A stretch of 64,000 nt of DNA from Psychromonas arctica DSM 14288 (lineage in GTDB: Bacteria > Pseudomonadota > Gammaproteobacteria > Enterobacterales > Psychromonadaceae): contig NZ_AXWP01000036.1 in the NCBI RefSeq assembly GCF_000482725.1, positions 1 to 64,000 of the forward strand, in the 5' to 3' direction. The translations under genes and the position numbers were made by a program. Below are positions 26,090 to 34,847 of this stretch, piece after piece. Numbering within the stretch: the first letter of the stretch is position 1; each line of letters opens with the position of its first letter. The notes beneath the pieces were generated by a model. That model saw only the letters and a list, made by a program, of their open reading frames with translations. It searched no databases and was not told the origin of the DNA.

Positions 26090-28086
26090 TGAATTTTAAA
26101 GAGATGATTTTAGAAGGGATCCCAAACACGCTACCAGAAAAAAAACAGCGTAATATCGAGTTGAGCCACGCCCCTAAAAGAAAAGATATTTTAACTCCCA
26201 CTGAAAAAAAATTAGCGATAAAAAATGCATTAAGGTATTTCTCTCCTAAACATCATCAAGTTCTTGCTGAGGAGTTCTACGAAGAGCTACAAAATCACGG
26301 TAGAATTTATATGTACCGTTTTATCCCAAATTATAAAATATCAGCAAGATCAATTGATGAGTTTCCACATCAATCAAAACAAGCAGCGGCTATTATGTTG
26401 ATGCTTAGTAATAACCTTGACGCTGCAATAGCACAACACCCTGAAGAATTAATTACCTATGGAGGCAATGGGTCTGTTTTTTCGAACTGGGCGCAATATC
26501 TTTTGACCATGAAATATCTGGCTGAAATGACTGATCAGCAAACCTTAGTTTTATACTCTGGGCATCCAATGGGGTTATATCCATCACATAAAGATGCACC
26601 TAGAGTGGTCGTAACAAACGGGATGATGATCCCAAACTATTCTAAACCGGACGATTGGGAAAAATTCAATGCGCTTGGTGTGACTCAATACGGTCAAATG
26701 ACCGCAGGTTCGTTTATGTATATTGGTCCACAGGGTATTGTTCATGGCACCACTATTACGGTATTAAATGCAGTACGAATGATCAAGAACCGTGACCAAT
26801 CTGTATTGCCTATCTTTGTTACTTCAGGTTTAGGTGGCATGAGTGGTGCACAGCCAAAAGCTGCGGTTATTGCGAAAACGATTGGTATTGTTGCTGAAGT
26901 TAACCCTAAAGCGGCTTATAAAAGGCATCAACAGGGTTGGGTTGACGAAGTACATGAAGAGATGGATAAGCTGATTGAACGTATTCGTTTAGCAATCAAG
27001 GAGAACACCCCTGTTTCTTTAGCTTATCTTGGTAATATCGTTGATCTGTGGGAACGCTTAGCAATTGAAGATATTACAATTGACCTGGGTTCCGACCAGA
27101 CTTCGCTACATAACCCTTGGGCTGGTGGTTATTACCCAATAGATTATAGTTTTGAAGAAGCCAATGAGATGATGGCTAATGACCCAGAAAAATTTAAACA
27201 AGCGGTACACAATACTTTAAAAAGACACGTAAATGCAATTAATACATTAACTACTAAAGGCATGTACTTTTTTGATTATGGTAATGCATTTTTGTTGGAA
27301 GCAAGTCGTGCTGGCGCGAATATTTTAAATCAAGATGGTTCATTTAAATACGCTTCCTATGTGCAAGATATTATGGGTCCTATGTGTTTTGACTATGGCT
27401 TTGGCCCCTTTAGATGGGTATGTGCATCATCTGATGGTAAAGATCTTGATACCACGGATCAAATTGCAGCAGAAGTATTACTGGAAATGCACAAGACTGC
27501 TCCAATTGAAATAAAACAGCAGATTGCTGATAACTTACTTTGGATCCAAGAAGCGAAAGAAAATAAAATGGTGGTTGGGTCTCAAGCTAGAATTCTATAT
27601 GCCGATGCTGAAGGCCGTATGAAAATTGCCATCGCTTTTAATAAAGCAATCAAAGAAGGAAGATTAACAGCACCAGTGATTTTAGGGCGAGATCACCACG
27701 ATGTATCAGGGACAGACTCGCCCTATCGCGAAACATCAAATATCTACGATGGTTCTCAATTTACTGCTGATATGGCAATTCATAATGTGATTGGTGATTC
27801 ATTCCGTGGAGCAACCTGGGTCAGTATCCACAATGGAGGCGGTGTTGGTTGGGGTGAAGTGATCAACGGTGGTTTTGGCATGATGTTAGACGGTTCAGAA
27901 GACTGCGATCGTCGTGTTAAATCGATGCTGCATTGGGATGTAAACAATGGTATTTCAAGAAGAAGTTGGGCGCGAAACGACGGTGCAGTATTTGCGATTA
28001 AACGCGCCATGGAAATGGAACCAAACCTTAAAGTAACTATTCCAAACATTGCAGATGATGCGCTGCTTGATGAACTTATAAATTAG
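26089..28086 (+). CDS. hutU: Urocanate hydratase, long form
   Basis: Adds water to urocanate to give imidazolonepropionate, with tightly bound NAD+. At 665 residues it is about 110 longer than the common proteobacterial enzyme (about 555). The extra N-terminal 90 residues (HAPKRKDILTPTEKKLAIKNALRYF) and blocks such as GLGGMSGAQPKAAVIAKTIG and SIHNGGGVGWGEVINGG look like the long type I know from animals and Bacteroidetes. It sits second to last in a normal hut operon, sharing one base with the hutG stop. The long form in this setting is the odd point. A hairpin (28131-28160) follows. Confidence 0.93.
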   Translation: MNFKEMILEGIPNTLPEKKQRNIELSHAPKRKDILTPTEKKLAIKNALRYFSPKHHQVLAEEFYEELQNHGRIYMYRFIPNYKISARSIDEFPHQSKQAAAIMLMLSNNLDAAIAQHPEELITYGGNGSVFSNWAQYLLTMKYLAEMTDQQTLVLYSGHPMGLYPSHKDAPRVVVTNGMMIPNYSKPDDWEKFNALGVTQYGQMTAGSFMYIGPQGIVHGTTITVLNAVRMIKNRDQSVLPIFVTSGLGGMSGAQPKAAVIAKTIGIVAEVNPKAAYKRHQQGWVDEVHEEMDKLIERIRLAIKENTPVSLAYLGNIVDLWERLAIEDITIDLGSDQTSLHNPWAGGYYPIDYSFEEANEMMANDPEKFKQAVHNTLKRHVNAINTLTTKGMYFFDYGNAFLLEASRAGANILNQDGSFKYASYVQDIMGPMCFDYGFGPFRWVCASSDGKDLDTTDQIAAEVLLEMHKTAPIEIKQQIADNLLWIQEAKENKMVVGSQARILYADAEGRMKIAIAFNKAIKEGRLTAPVILGRDHHDVSGTDSPYRETSNIYDGSQFTADMAIHNVIGDSFRGATWVSIHNGGGVGWGEVINGGFGMMLDGSEDCDRRVKSMLHWDVNNGISRRSWARNDGAVFAIKRAMEMEPNLKVTIPNIADDALLDELIN

Positions 28087-28130
28087 CCATTAGGATTTAC
28101 TGTATCAAGTCGAAGCGAAATAGCTATTTC

Positions 28131-28160
28131 CCTGCTCATATGAAATCTTGTATGGGCAGG
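28131..28160 (+). terminator. Hairpin between hutU and hutD
   Basis: CCTGCTCAT (28131-28139) can pair with ATGGGCAGG (28152-28160), with one G-U pair, around a 12-base loop. Just before it, GAAATAGCTATTTC is a self-complementary 14-mer. No U-run follows, so the pair may reduce rather than stop transcription into hutD. Confidence 0.4.
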
Positions 28161-28194
28161 CATGAGATGAGTAATTCCAACCAAGGTAAATAAC

Positions 28195-28923
28195 GTGCTT
28201 GAATATCAAATACTATTACCACAGCAATACAAATCGATGCCCTGGAAAAATGGTCTTGGCACTACGCTTGAAATTGAACGTTACGACGATAAAAACGGGT
28301 TATGTTTTCGCATTAGCCAAGCGAGTGTGGTCGAAGATGGCATTTTTTCTGACTTTAGCCACTTACAGCGGACTCTAGTGCTGCTGTCAGGTCAAGGAAT
28401 AACACTTGAACATTCACATCAACAACAGGATCATAGCGCTAGCGATGTACATGAATTAACCAGGCCATTAGATATGGCTCATTTTGATGGAGGAGATAAA
28501 ACCTTAGCAACTCTTCATGATGGAGGAATTGAAGATTTGAATATTATGGTTAGAAAAACGGATACAACGGCAAAGGTTACTGTCATGAAGCTTGGGCGAA
28601 CGTTAGTAATATCAGGTTCTAACCAACGGTTATTTAGCGCCTATTATGCCAATAGTGATTGTAACCTGCACCTAAAAACAAGTAATGGAAATGCTTATGT
28701 TGTTGAGTTACCTAAAAATAGTTTATTACGTTTAAAAGTAGAACCCTGGTTAACAAACAGTTTTAACAGCAAATCTGCAGCTCCCTTGAGTGATACAAGC
28801 ACAAGTAATAACATCACTTCTACTACTGTCACCGCCAAAATAGTAACGACGAAAACGTTAACGACATTAACAGTAACTAAAGGTGCTGGTGTATTCATCG
28901 ACATAACAAGTTTAACGGATTAA
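28195..28923 (+). CDS. hutD: HutD family protein (Ves-like cupin)
   Basis: A 242-residue HutD protein, a bicupin-type fold found with hut genes and proposed to tune histidine catabolism by binding intermediates. The N-terminal MPWKNGLGTTLEIERY, then FRISQASVVEDGIFSDF and LVLLSGQGITLEH are typical. GTG start with AAGG 8 bases upstream. The C-terminal part (about 190-230) contains an unusual Ser/Thr-rich run (DTSTSNNITSTTVTAK and on) before the final GAGVFIDI strand, which looks like a local expansion. Its last 12 bases overlap the convergent gene. Confidence 0.85.
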   Translation: MLEYQILLPQQYKSMPWKNGLGTTLEIERYDDKNGLCFRISQASVVEDGIFSDFSHLQRTLVLLSGQGITLEHSHQQQDHSASDVHELTRPLDMAHFDGGDKTLATLHDGGIEDLNIMVRKTDTTAKVTVMKLGRTLVISGSNQRLFSAYYANSDCNLHLKTSNGNAYVVELPKNSLLRLKVEPWLTNSFNSKSAAPLSDTSTSNNITSTTVTAKIVTTKTLTTLTVTKGAGVFIDITSLTD

Positions 28924-29451
28924 TTCTAATATTTGTTTAAATTCAGGATCTCGGCAATCTTTTACTAGTTCATATAAGCACATCTCTAATCCTGTCGTAT
29001 TAACGCCACTATTTTGTAATGCATTAATAGCAAGTTGCTTATTAACAGCAAGTCGAGAGCCGATACAATCACTAACAAGCTCTACCTTATAACCTAGCTC
29101 CGTAAGACCTTTTGCGGTTTGATATACACAAATATGTGCTTCAATGCCGCATATTAACCAAGTTGATACATTGGTAGCTCCGATTAAATCTAGAAAATCA
29201 GGTGATTCACAAGCATTGAAGGTATATTTTGTTATCAGTTCGATATCATCAAGTAAAACACTAAGCTCATCAACGGTAGAACCTAACTTTTCCGGGTTTT
29301 GTTCTAGCCAGATGATAGGTAGATCAAGCGCCAGTGCCCCTTTGATTAATTTTTCACAATGATCGATCAAAACATCACTTTCATCCACTAAACGCGCTAG
29401 TTTTCCCTGAATATCAACGACAATAAGTCCGGTATTTTCTCTCATTAACAT
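28912..29451 (-). CDS. Isochorismatase-like cysteine hydrolase
   Basis: A 179-residue cysteine hydrolase of the isochorismatase/YcaC superfamily. The catalytic Asp is in TGLIVVDIQGKLA, a Lys is at the expected middle position (LITKYTFNACES) and the nucleophile Cys is in LICGIEAHICVYQTA, with the cis-peptide GIEAH just before it. Substrate is not predictable. It is convergent with hutD and overlaps its end by 12 bases. Confidence 0.85.
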   Translation of the reverse strand: MLMRENTGLIVVDIQGKLARLVDESDVLIDHCEKLIKGALALDLPIIWLEQNPEKLGSTVDELSVLLDDIELITKYTFNACESPDFLDLIGATNVSTWLICGIEAHICVYQTAKGLTELGYKVELVSDCIGSRLAVNKQLAINALQNSGVNTTGLEMCLYELVKDCRDPEFKQILELIR

Positions 29452-29567
29452 CTGAACCTCCTATTCGAGCGACTATGTTTAAGATATTAATCGGAATCAT
29501 CGAGAATCTAAAGCTATTTTCTAGCGCGTGTTTGGAGCAGTTCTGTAACGATACAAAATTATTGCAA

Positions 29568-30353
29568 TCATTTTCTAGGAATAATTATACTCAGTAAAAA
29601 CAACAAACAACCGCTGACGACAATCGATGGGCCCGATGGTGTATCGTAATAATAGGAACCAAGTAATCCGCCAATGACCGAAAAGCAACCAATAACAATT
29701 GCTAATATGGCCATCATTTCCGGTGTGCTAGCAAAACGACGAGCGGTCGCAGCGGGAATAATTAATAAAGCCGTGACTAATAACATACCCACCACTTTCA
29801 TCATGATCGCGACGGTTAAAGCTATCAAGCCTAAAAAAAGCCAATTGGTGCGATCCACAGGAAGCCCTTCAACTCGTGCTAAATCTTCATGGATAGTGAT
29901 CGATAATAGTGGTTTCCAAATCCACATTAGCCCTAAAAGAGCAACGCCACCTGCACCATAAATCCAATACAGATCGGTCGCACTTATTGCCAGGATATCG
30001 CCAAACAGATAGCCGACTAAATCTATTCTTACATCATCCATATACGCTAAGGCCACTAAACCCAAAGAAAGTGAACCATGTGAAAGAATACCGAGTAAGG
30101 TATCACTGGTTAATTGACGTTGATACTGGCTAACAAAAAGTAATATAGCTAATGTTTGGCAAATAATAAAAATCCCCAGCGTCAGGTTAATATTTAAAAT
30201 AAAACCTAAAGCAACACCTAGTAATGCAGAATGAGATAAAGTATCTCCAAAATAAGCTAAACGGCGCCAGACTACAAAAGAACCAAAGGGGCCCGCAACT
30301 AATGCTACACCAATGCCCCCTATTAAAGCTCTTAATAAGAAATCATCAATCAC
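29568..30353 (-). CDS. znuB: Zinc ABC transporter permease ZnuB
   Basis: Inner-membrane channel of the high-affinity Zn2+ importer. 261 residues, the normal ZnuB size, with eight or so hydrophobic segments and family blocks GPFGSFVVWRRLAYFGDTLSHSALLG, SHGSLSLGLVAL and IPAATARRFA. The start is the GTG at 30353, which overlaps the end of znuC by 8 bases and gives the family N-terminus (IDDFLLRALIGG). The frame stays open further upstream, but that sequence is znuC in another register. Confidence 0.92.
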   Translation of the reverse strand: MIDDFLLRALIGGIGVALVAGPFGSFVVWRRLAYFGDTLSHSALLGVALGFILNINLTLGIFIICQTLAILLFVSQYQRQLTSDTLLGILSHGSLSLGLVALAYMDDVRIDLVGYLFGDILAISATDLYWIYGAGGVALLGLMWIWKPLLSITIHEDLARVEGLPVDRTNWLFLGLIALTVAIMMKVVGMLLVTALLIIPAATARRFASTPEMMAILAIVIGCFSVIGGLLGSYYYDTPSGPSIVVSGCLLFLLSIIIPRK

Positions 30354-31140
30354 TTTTTTTACCCCCTGAATGTTCACATAATTGGTTATGTTGATGACTG
30401 TGTTCAAGCTCCTGAGAGAGTGCATGCTTGTGTTCGTGACTTTTTTCATGAACGTACAATGCCAAATGACTTGCTGCATGCTTTCCAAACAACTGCGCAT
30501 AAGCAGGATGACTAACAACGACTTCAGGCGTACCGCTACAACAGATATGCTGATTTAAACACAACACCCGATCAGTAGATGACATAACAAGATGAAGATC
30601 ATGTGACACCATCAAAACGGCACAGTTTCTTTCCGTTCGAACTCGACTGATTAGGCTATAGAGTTCAGATTGGCCATGCACATCTACACCTTGCACCGGT
30701 TCATCCAACACTAATATATTGGGATTTCGTATTAATGCGCGTGCCATCAATAAGCGTTGTAATTCTCCGCCTGATAATGTGTGTAACGGAGCATCGATAA
30801 TATGTTCAGCACCGACTTCTGCTAGTAATTCTTCAAACGGTTTTTTATGAGCTGTCTTTGCTAATGCTAAAAAACGTCTGACAGTCATTGGAAAAGTCGG
30901 ATCAATATGAATTTTTTGAGGCACATAACCAATGGTTATATTATCGGCAAGCTGAACAGTACCGGAGGTTGGCTTTTGTAATCCAAGTGCGACACGTAAT
31001 AATGATGTTTTACCTGCACCATTTGGTCCAACGATGGTGACTATTTCAGCGGTATTTAGCTGTAAATTAATATTCTCTAAAAGCGTTCGTTCTCCTAATA
31101 CTAGGTTGATTGCATTTAAATTAAGTAATGCTGTATTCAT
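30346..31140 (-). CDS. znuC: Zinc ABC transporter ATP-binding protein ZnuC
   Basis: ATPase that powers zinc import through ZnuB. Walker A is GPNGAGKT, the signature LSGGELQRLLMARAL, Walker B NILVLDEP, and the switch His is in MVSHDLH. The C-terminal 40 residues are His-rich (HEKSHEHKHALSQELEHSHQ), as in other ZnuC proteins, and may bind zinc. Divergent from znuA across a region with three Zur boxes; its own stop overlaps the znuB start. Confidence 0.94.
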   Translation of the reverse strand: MNTALLNLNAINLVLGERTLLENINLQLNTAEIVTIVGPNGAGKTSLLRVALGLQKPTSGTVQLADNITIGYVPQKIHIDPTFPMTVRRFLALAKTAHKKPFEELLAEVGAEHIIDAPLHTLSGGELQRLLMARALIRNPNILVLDEPVQGVDVHGQSELYSLISRVRTERNCAVLMVSHDLHLVMSSTDRVLCLNQHICCSGTPEVVVSHPAYAQLFGKHAASHLALYVHEKSHEHKHALSQELEHSHQHNQLCEHSGGKKSD

Positions 31141-31280
31141 ATTATTTTTTATTCCTTACTCGGCTAAAAATATTGTAAAGCTTAGCTTGTTCAATGATTA
31201 CTTAGTGTTATCTAATTTTTATAAGCAACTATTTACTAATAGAAAATTGTACATTAACAATACAAATTAAAAACAAGTAA

Positions 31281-31341
31281 TGTTATCTTATAACAAAACT
31301 TTAAGTTATATTATAACACTACGTATCGTTATAATATAACA
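31281..31341. promoter_or_regulatory. Three evenly spaced Zur boxes between znuC and znuA
   Basis: TGTTATCTTATAACA (31281-31295), AGTTATATTATAACA (31304-31318) and CGTTATAATATAACA (31327-31341) each match the GTTATANTATAAC core of gammaproteobacterial Zur sites; the first has one change per core. Their centres are 23 bases apart in both intervals, so three dimers could bind in register on one DNA face. The region serves both znuCB and znuA. Confidence 0.85.
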
Positions 31342-31371
31342 ACTTTCATAAACTACTTAAGAGAAGGCAAG

Positions 31372-32499
31372 ATGAAAAAATTATTATCCCCATTGATATT
31401 GATTACAGCCCTATTACAACATTCAGTAAATGCGGCTGAAAGCCCACAGGTTGCTGTTAGTATTAAACCAATTCACTCTTTGGTGAGTGGTGTTATGGAA
31501 GGCGTTGGGACACCACAGCTGATCGTTAAAAGTGGTTCACCACATGGATATACTTTACGCCCATCAGAAGCGAGAACATTATCACATGCTGATCTGGTTA
31601 TTTGGGTTGGTCATAAGCTGGAAAGCTTTCTTGATAAGCCATTAAAAACCTTAGCAAAAGATGCCAAAAAACTTGAGCTAGCAGATCAGCTAGCAGCATC
31701 ATTGTTGACAAAACGAGACTCTGGAAGCTGGGAACATCATGATCATAAAGAGCATGCAGCACATGATGACCACGACGACGATCATAAAGAGCACGCAGCA
31801 CATGATGACCACGTCGACGCTCATAAAGAGCACGCTGCACATGATGACCACGACGACGATCATAAAGAGTATGCAGCACATGATGACCACGACGACGATC
31901 ATAAAGAGCACACTGCACATGATGATGACCATAACGATCATGAAGAGCACACTGCACATGATAGCCACGACGACGATCATGAAGGTTCGATGGACCTACA
32001 TATCTGGCTTTCACCTAGTATCGCTCAAAAAATTGTTGAGCAAACTAGCAAAGTGCTAATTGAAATAGATCCTGCAAATACCAAGCAATATGAAATAAAT
32101 ACAGTGAAAGTGACAGCAAAAATAACAAAGCTTGATCAACAACTACAGCAAAAACTAGGGCCAATACAAACAGTTCCTTATTTAGTGTTCCATTCTGCAT
32201 ATCAATATTTCGAAACAAGTTATAACTTAAATGCTGTTGGTTCAGTAACCATTGATCCTGAAAAAAAACCTGGAGCGAAAAGAATTACTGAAATACGTAA
32301 AAAAGTGCGAGACTTGAAAGCACGTGCAGTATTCAGTGAGCCTCAATTTGAATCAAAATTAGTTACTACCATTATTGAAGATACTGGAGCAAAAACAGCA
32401 ACGTTAGATCCACTAGGTGCGAATATTGCTGCAGGACCAGATGCTTATTTTCAATTAATGAATAAATTAGCTGACGACTTAGTTAAAGGGCTTAAGTAA
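31372..32499 (+). CDS. znuA: Periplasmic zinc-binding protein ZnuA with repeat-expanded His loop
   Basis: Captures Zn2+ in the periplasm for ZnuBC. Signal peptide 1-21 (ending VNA). Zinc ligands are in SPHGYTLRPSEA, DLHIWLSP and VFHSAYQYF. The mobile His/Asp loop typical of ZnuA is expanded here into six 13-residue repeats of the type HKEHAAHDDHDDD (31744-31977), giving a 375-residue protein compared with about 310 usually. GAAGG precedes the ATG, and three Zur boxes lie 31-91 bases upstream. Confidence 0.94.
   Translation: MKKLLSPLILITALLQHSVNAAESPQVAVSIKPIHSLVSGVMEGVGTPQLIVKSGSPHGYTLRPSEARTLSHADLVIWVGHKLESFLDKPLKTLAKDAKKLELADQLAASLLTKRDSGSWEHHDHKEHAAHDDHDDDHKEHAAHDDHVDAHKEHAAHDDHDDDHKEYAAHDDHDDDHKEHTAHDDDHNDHEEHTAHDSHDDDHEGSMDLHIWLSPSIAQKIVEQTSKVLIEIDPANTKQYEINTVKVTAKITKLDQQLQQKLGPIQTVPYLVFHSAYQYFETSYNLNAVGSVTIDPEKKPGAKRITEIRKKVRDLKARAVFSEPQFESKLVTTIIEDTGAKTATLDPLGANIAAGPDAYFQLMNKLADDLVKGLK
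31744..31977 (+). repeat. Six 39-bp tandem repeats coding the ZnuA His/Asp loop
   Basis: Six consecutive units of 39 bases each encode a 13-residue variant of HKEHAAHDDHDDD; units 1 and 3 encode identical residues and the last two are more diverged. The repeat keeps frame, so copy-number change would lengthen or shorten only the metal-binding loop. Confidence 0.85.
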
Positions 32500-33476
32500 G
32501 GTATTAATTAATTAAATTCATTAATTAATAAGCTGATGTTAATAATGTTTAACAAAATAATTGTACCGTTTACTTTATAAATATTAATGATAAATCGGTT
32601 TTGTGATCAACTGTTAAAGTGACTCAAAATCGGTTCGTCCTCCTTTATATAGCAACTATTTATTGTAGAAACGATAAAAATTAATGACAATAAATAACAC
32701 TTTCCTCTGTTGTATTATTGATTAAGTACTACAAATACTTAGATGCCAATTACCCATCCATATGCATTATTCCGTCACTAATACAAATTCAATACAGTTA
32801 ATGTGATTAAGTTCATCAAATATGCTCAATTACTGGTCAGGAATAATGCACTAATTTAATGCAAAAATTGTGTCGAATGGTTGTCCCTTAGCAGAATTTC
32901 TAGCCCAGAAGTGATGTATTTTAACCAACAATAATGATCAGCTATTTGCTGAATTAACGGTACAAGGCATGATGTAACATGATTACATTTAAAGGATGTA
33001 TACTATCGATGTTGAATCTAGGGAATGGAATAAGGTCGAACTAATGAGCTCGGGATTTTAAAAGTTACCTTATTGAAATCATTGTTGTTTTACCAGAAAA
33101 GGTACAGTAGTTGTACTTGGAACGCTACACAGAAAACTACATAGCAACTACATAACAGCTAAATAGAAACCATATAGGAAGGCGATACAGAAAACTACCA
33201 AGGACTACGCAGATAGCTAAATAGAAACTACATATGAAAATCTGTTAGTCGATAATAAAACCTCACAAAGATAAGCATAAGCAAAAAAAAACAGCACTGC
33301 TACTTTTGTGGTTGTTTACCTTTAACAATCTTCCAATAATTACTTATTAGTTGAGTCGTTAACCTTGAACAACACAAAAATAACAGCACTGTAAATATCT
33401 ATTTAACTCGTTGATATAAAATCAGGTTTTCACTTTTATTATATCAAGCTTAGTGTACTGATAGCTTTTTTGAGTA
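32500..33476. other. 977-base spacer with a 58-bp tandem duplication
   Basis: No coding frame is supported. An AT palindrome (TTAATTAATTAAA then TTCATTAATTAATAA, about 32505-32532) lies just after znuA. A 58-base unit is repeated in tandem at 33129-33186 and 33187-33238. The rest shows nothing I can name. Confidence 0.5.
33129..33238 (+). repeat. 58-bp tandem duplication in non-coding DNA
   Basis: ACAGAAAACTAC starts both units (33129 and 33187), and AGCTAAATAGAAAC follows at the same offset in both. The copies have diverged by substitutions in the middle. Within each unit ACTACNNAGNAACTAC-like motifs recur, so the DNA itself is internally repetitive. No protein frame crosses it. Confidence 0.65.
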
Positions 33477-34358
33477 TTATTTATTTAGTTTTAAAAAATA
33501 ATCAAAGATTTCTGGTACGTTTCCGTTACCCATATCCGCATCAACTGCTGCTTGTAGATTTGCAGAAGTACCTTCAGCAATTTCTGAAACAGTACCTAAG
33601 TCTTTAACCATTTCTAGGAAATAACCTAAATCTTTATTGGCATTAGCAATAGAGAAACCTAAGTCACTTACGCCATCTACTGCATATTTTTTACAGAAGC
33701 CCATAAATGGTGAGTTAGAAGGACCTGTCGACATGATATCGAACAATTGTTGACGATCAACGCCTGCTTTATCTGCAACTGCAAATGCTTGAGACATTGC
33801 TGTTACTGTTGTCATGCCCATGAAGTTATTGATTAATTTAGTTGTATGACCAGCACCCAAAGCACCAAGGTGGAATACATTTTCACCTTGTTCTTCTAGT
33901 ACAGGTTTAACTTTATTAAATGTTTCTAAGTCACCGGCTGCCATGATGTTTAATAAACCATCTTTGGCGTGTGCAGGAGTACGTCCAAGTGGCGCATCGA
34001 TCATACCTGCACCTTTAGCAGCAAGGTCTGCACCAATTTTACGAGTAGATGCTGGAATAGAAGTACCAAAATCAATTAATACTGAACCTTCTTTAATACC
34101 AGATAGGATACCGTTATCACCGTAAACAACCATTTCTACAACTTTAGACGTTGTAAGACAAAGCATTACAATATCACTTTTTTCTGCTAATTCTTTTCCA
34201 GTAGCAACTTCAGTTGCATTACCACGAGCAATAACTGCAGCAACTGCATCTTTATTAAGATCCATTACATTAACTTGAAAACCACGTGTTTGTAAGTTTT
34301 CTACCATGTTGCCGCCCATAAGGCCAAGTCCGATGAAACCGATGACTGGTTTAGTCAT
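33477..34358 (-). CDS. Beta-hydroxyacid dehydrogenase (YihU/3-hydroxyisobutyrate dehydrogenase family)
   Basis: A 293-residue NAD(P)-dependent reductase or dehydrogenase of short hydroxy acids. The Rossmann motif is GFIGLGLMGGNM (7-18), and the catalytic Lys174 is in GHTTKLINNF. The substrate loop reads DAPLGRTPAHAKDG (121-134); the GRT there, instead of the common SGG, matches what I recall of E. coli YihU, the sulfolactaldehyde reductase (PVGRTSANA). The substrate may therefore be a semialdehyde such as sulfolactaldehyde or a C3-C4 analogue, but no sulfoglycolysis gene is nearby. AAGGAG seven bases before the ATG. Monocistronic. Confidence 0.82.
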   Translation of the reverse strand: MTKPVIGFIGLGLMGGNMVENLQTRGFQVNVMDLNKDAVAAVIARGNATEVATGKELAEKSDIVMLCLTTSKVVEMVVYGDNGILSGIKEGSVLIDFGTSIPASTRKIGADLAAKGAGMIDAPLGRTPAHAKDGLLNIMAAGDLETFNKVKPVLEEQGENVFHLGALGAGHTTKLINNFMGMTTVTAMSQAFAVADKAGVDRQQLFDIMSTGPSNSPFMGFCKKYAVDGVSDLGFSIANANKDLGYFLEMVKDLGTVSEIAEGTSANLQAAVDADMGNGNVPEIFDYFLKLNK

Positions 34359-34847
34359 AATCTAACTCCTTAAATAGTGTTTATTTGTATGTTTGTATTA
34401 TTATATAATTGATGAGTCTAGAATATAGACCTATTACATAATAAGCAACGTCGAAGCACACAAAAATGTCGATAAAGTCGATTATTTTCTTCGTTAGTTG
34501 TCAGTTATGTTACACAGCGCTTATTATTTAAATCGAATAGATTATTATTTAGACTATAAAAAGTGATTTAAAGCGTTGATAAAATACGTTCTCTCCCCCG
34601 ATTATTTAAGGGGTATTAAAACTTCAAAGTGATAATGTAAAAAGATGTCAAACTTTGAAGTGAAGGCATAAGAAGGATATAAATCGAGCGATAGGCAAAG
34701 GTTGAAATGAATATGATTTGTTGTAATCAACTTGTTATTGCGATCAAGTAATGACCAAAGCTCTCAAGTATTAAAGTTGAAAGCTTTAGCAATTTGATGG
34801 TGAAGTCGATTGTATTATTGGAACAATATTACCTTTAAAAAAGTTAA
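34359..34847. other. Spacer with a 10-bp inverted repeat
   Basis: 489 bases between the end of tamB and the start of the hydroxyacid dehydrogenase. ACTTCAAAGT (34621-34630) and ACTTTGAAGT (34652-34661) form a perfect inverted repeat with a 21-base spacer; no U-run follows. No small gene is supported. Confidence 0.45.

Noticed and set aside
31744-31977. CRISPR-like regular repeats
   Set aside because: The 39-bp units are contiguous, without spacers, and code in frame for the ZnuA metal-binding loop.
31598-32014. Long antisense open frames across the znuA repeat region
   Set aside because: They are mirror images of the His/Asp repeat codons; composition is repetitive and there is no ribosome-binding site.
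32503-32535. Terminator after znuA
   Set aside because: The palindrome is purely AT (TTAATTAAT type) with no GC-stem, so a Rho-independent terminator cannot be claimed.
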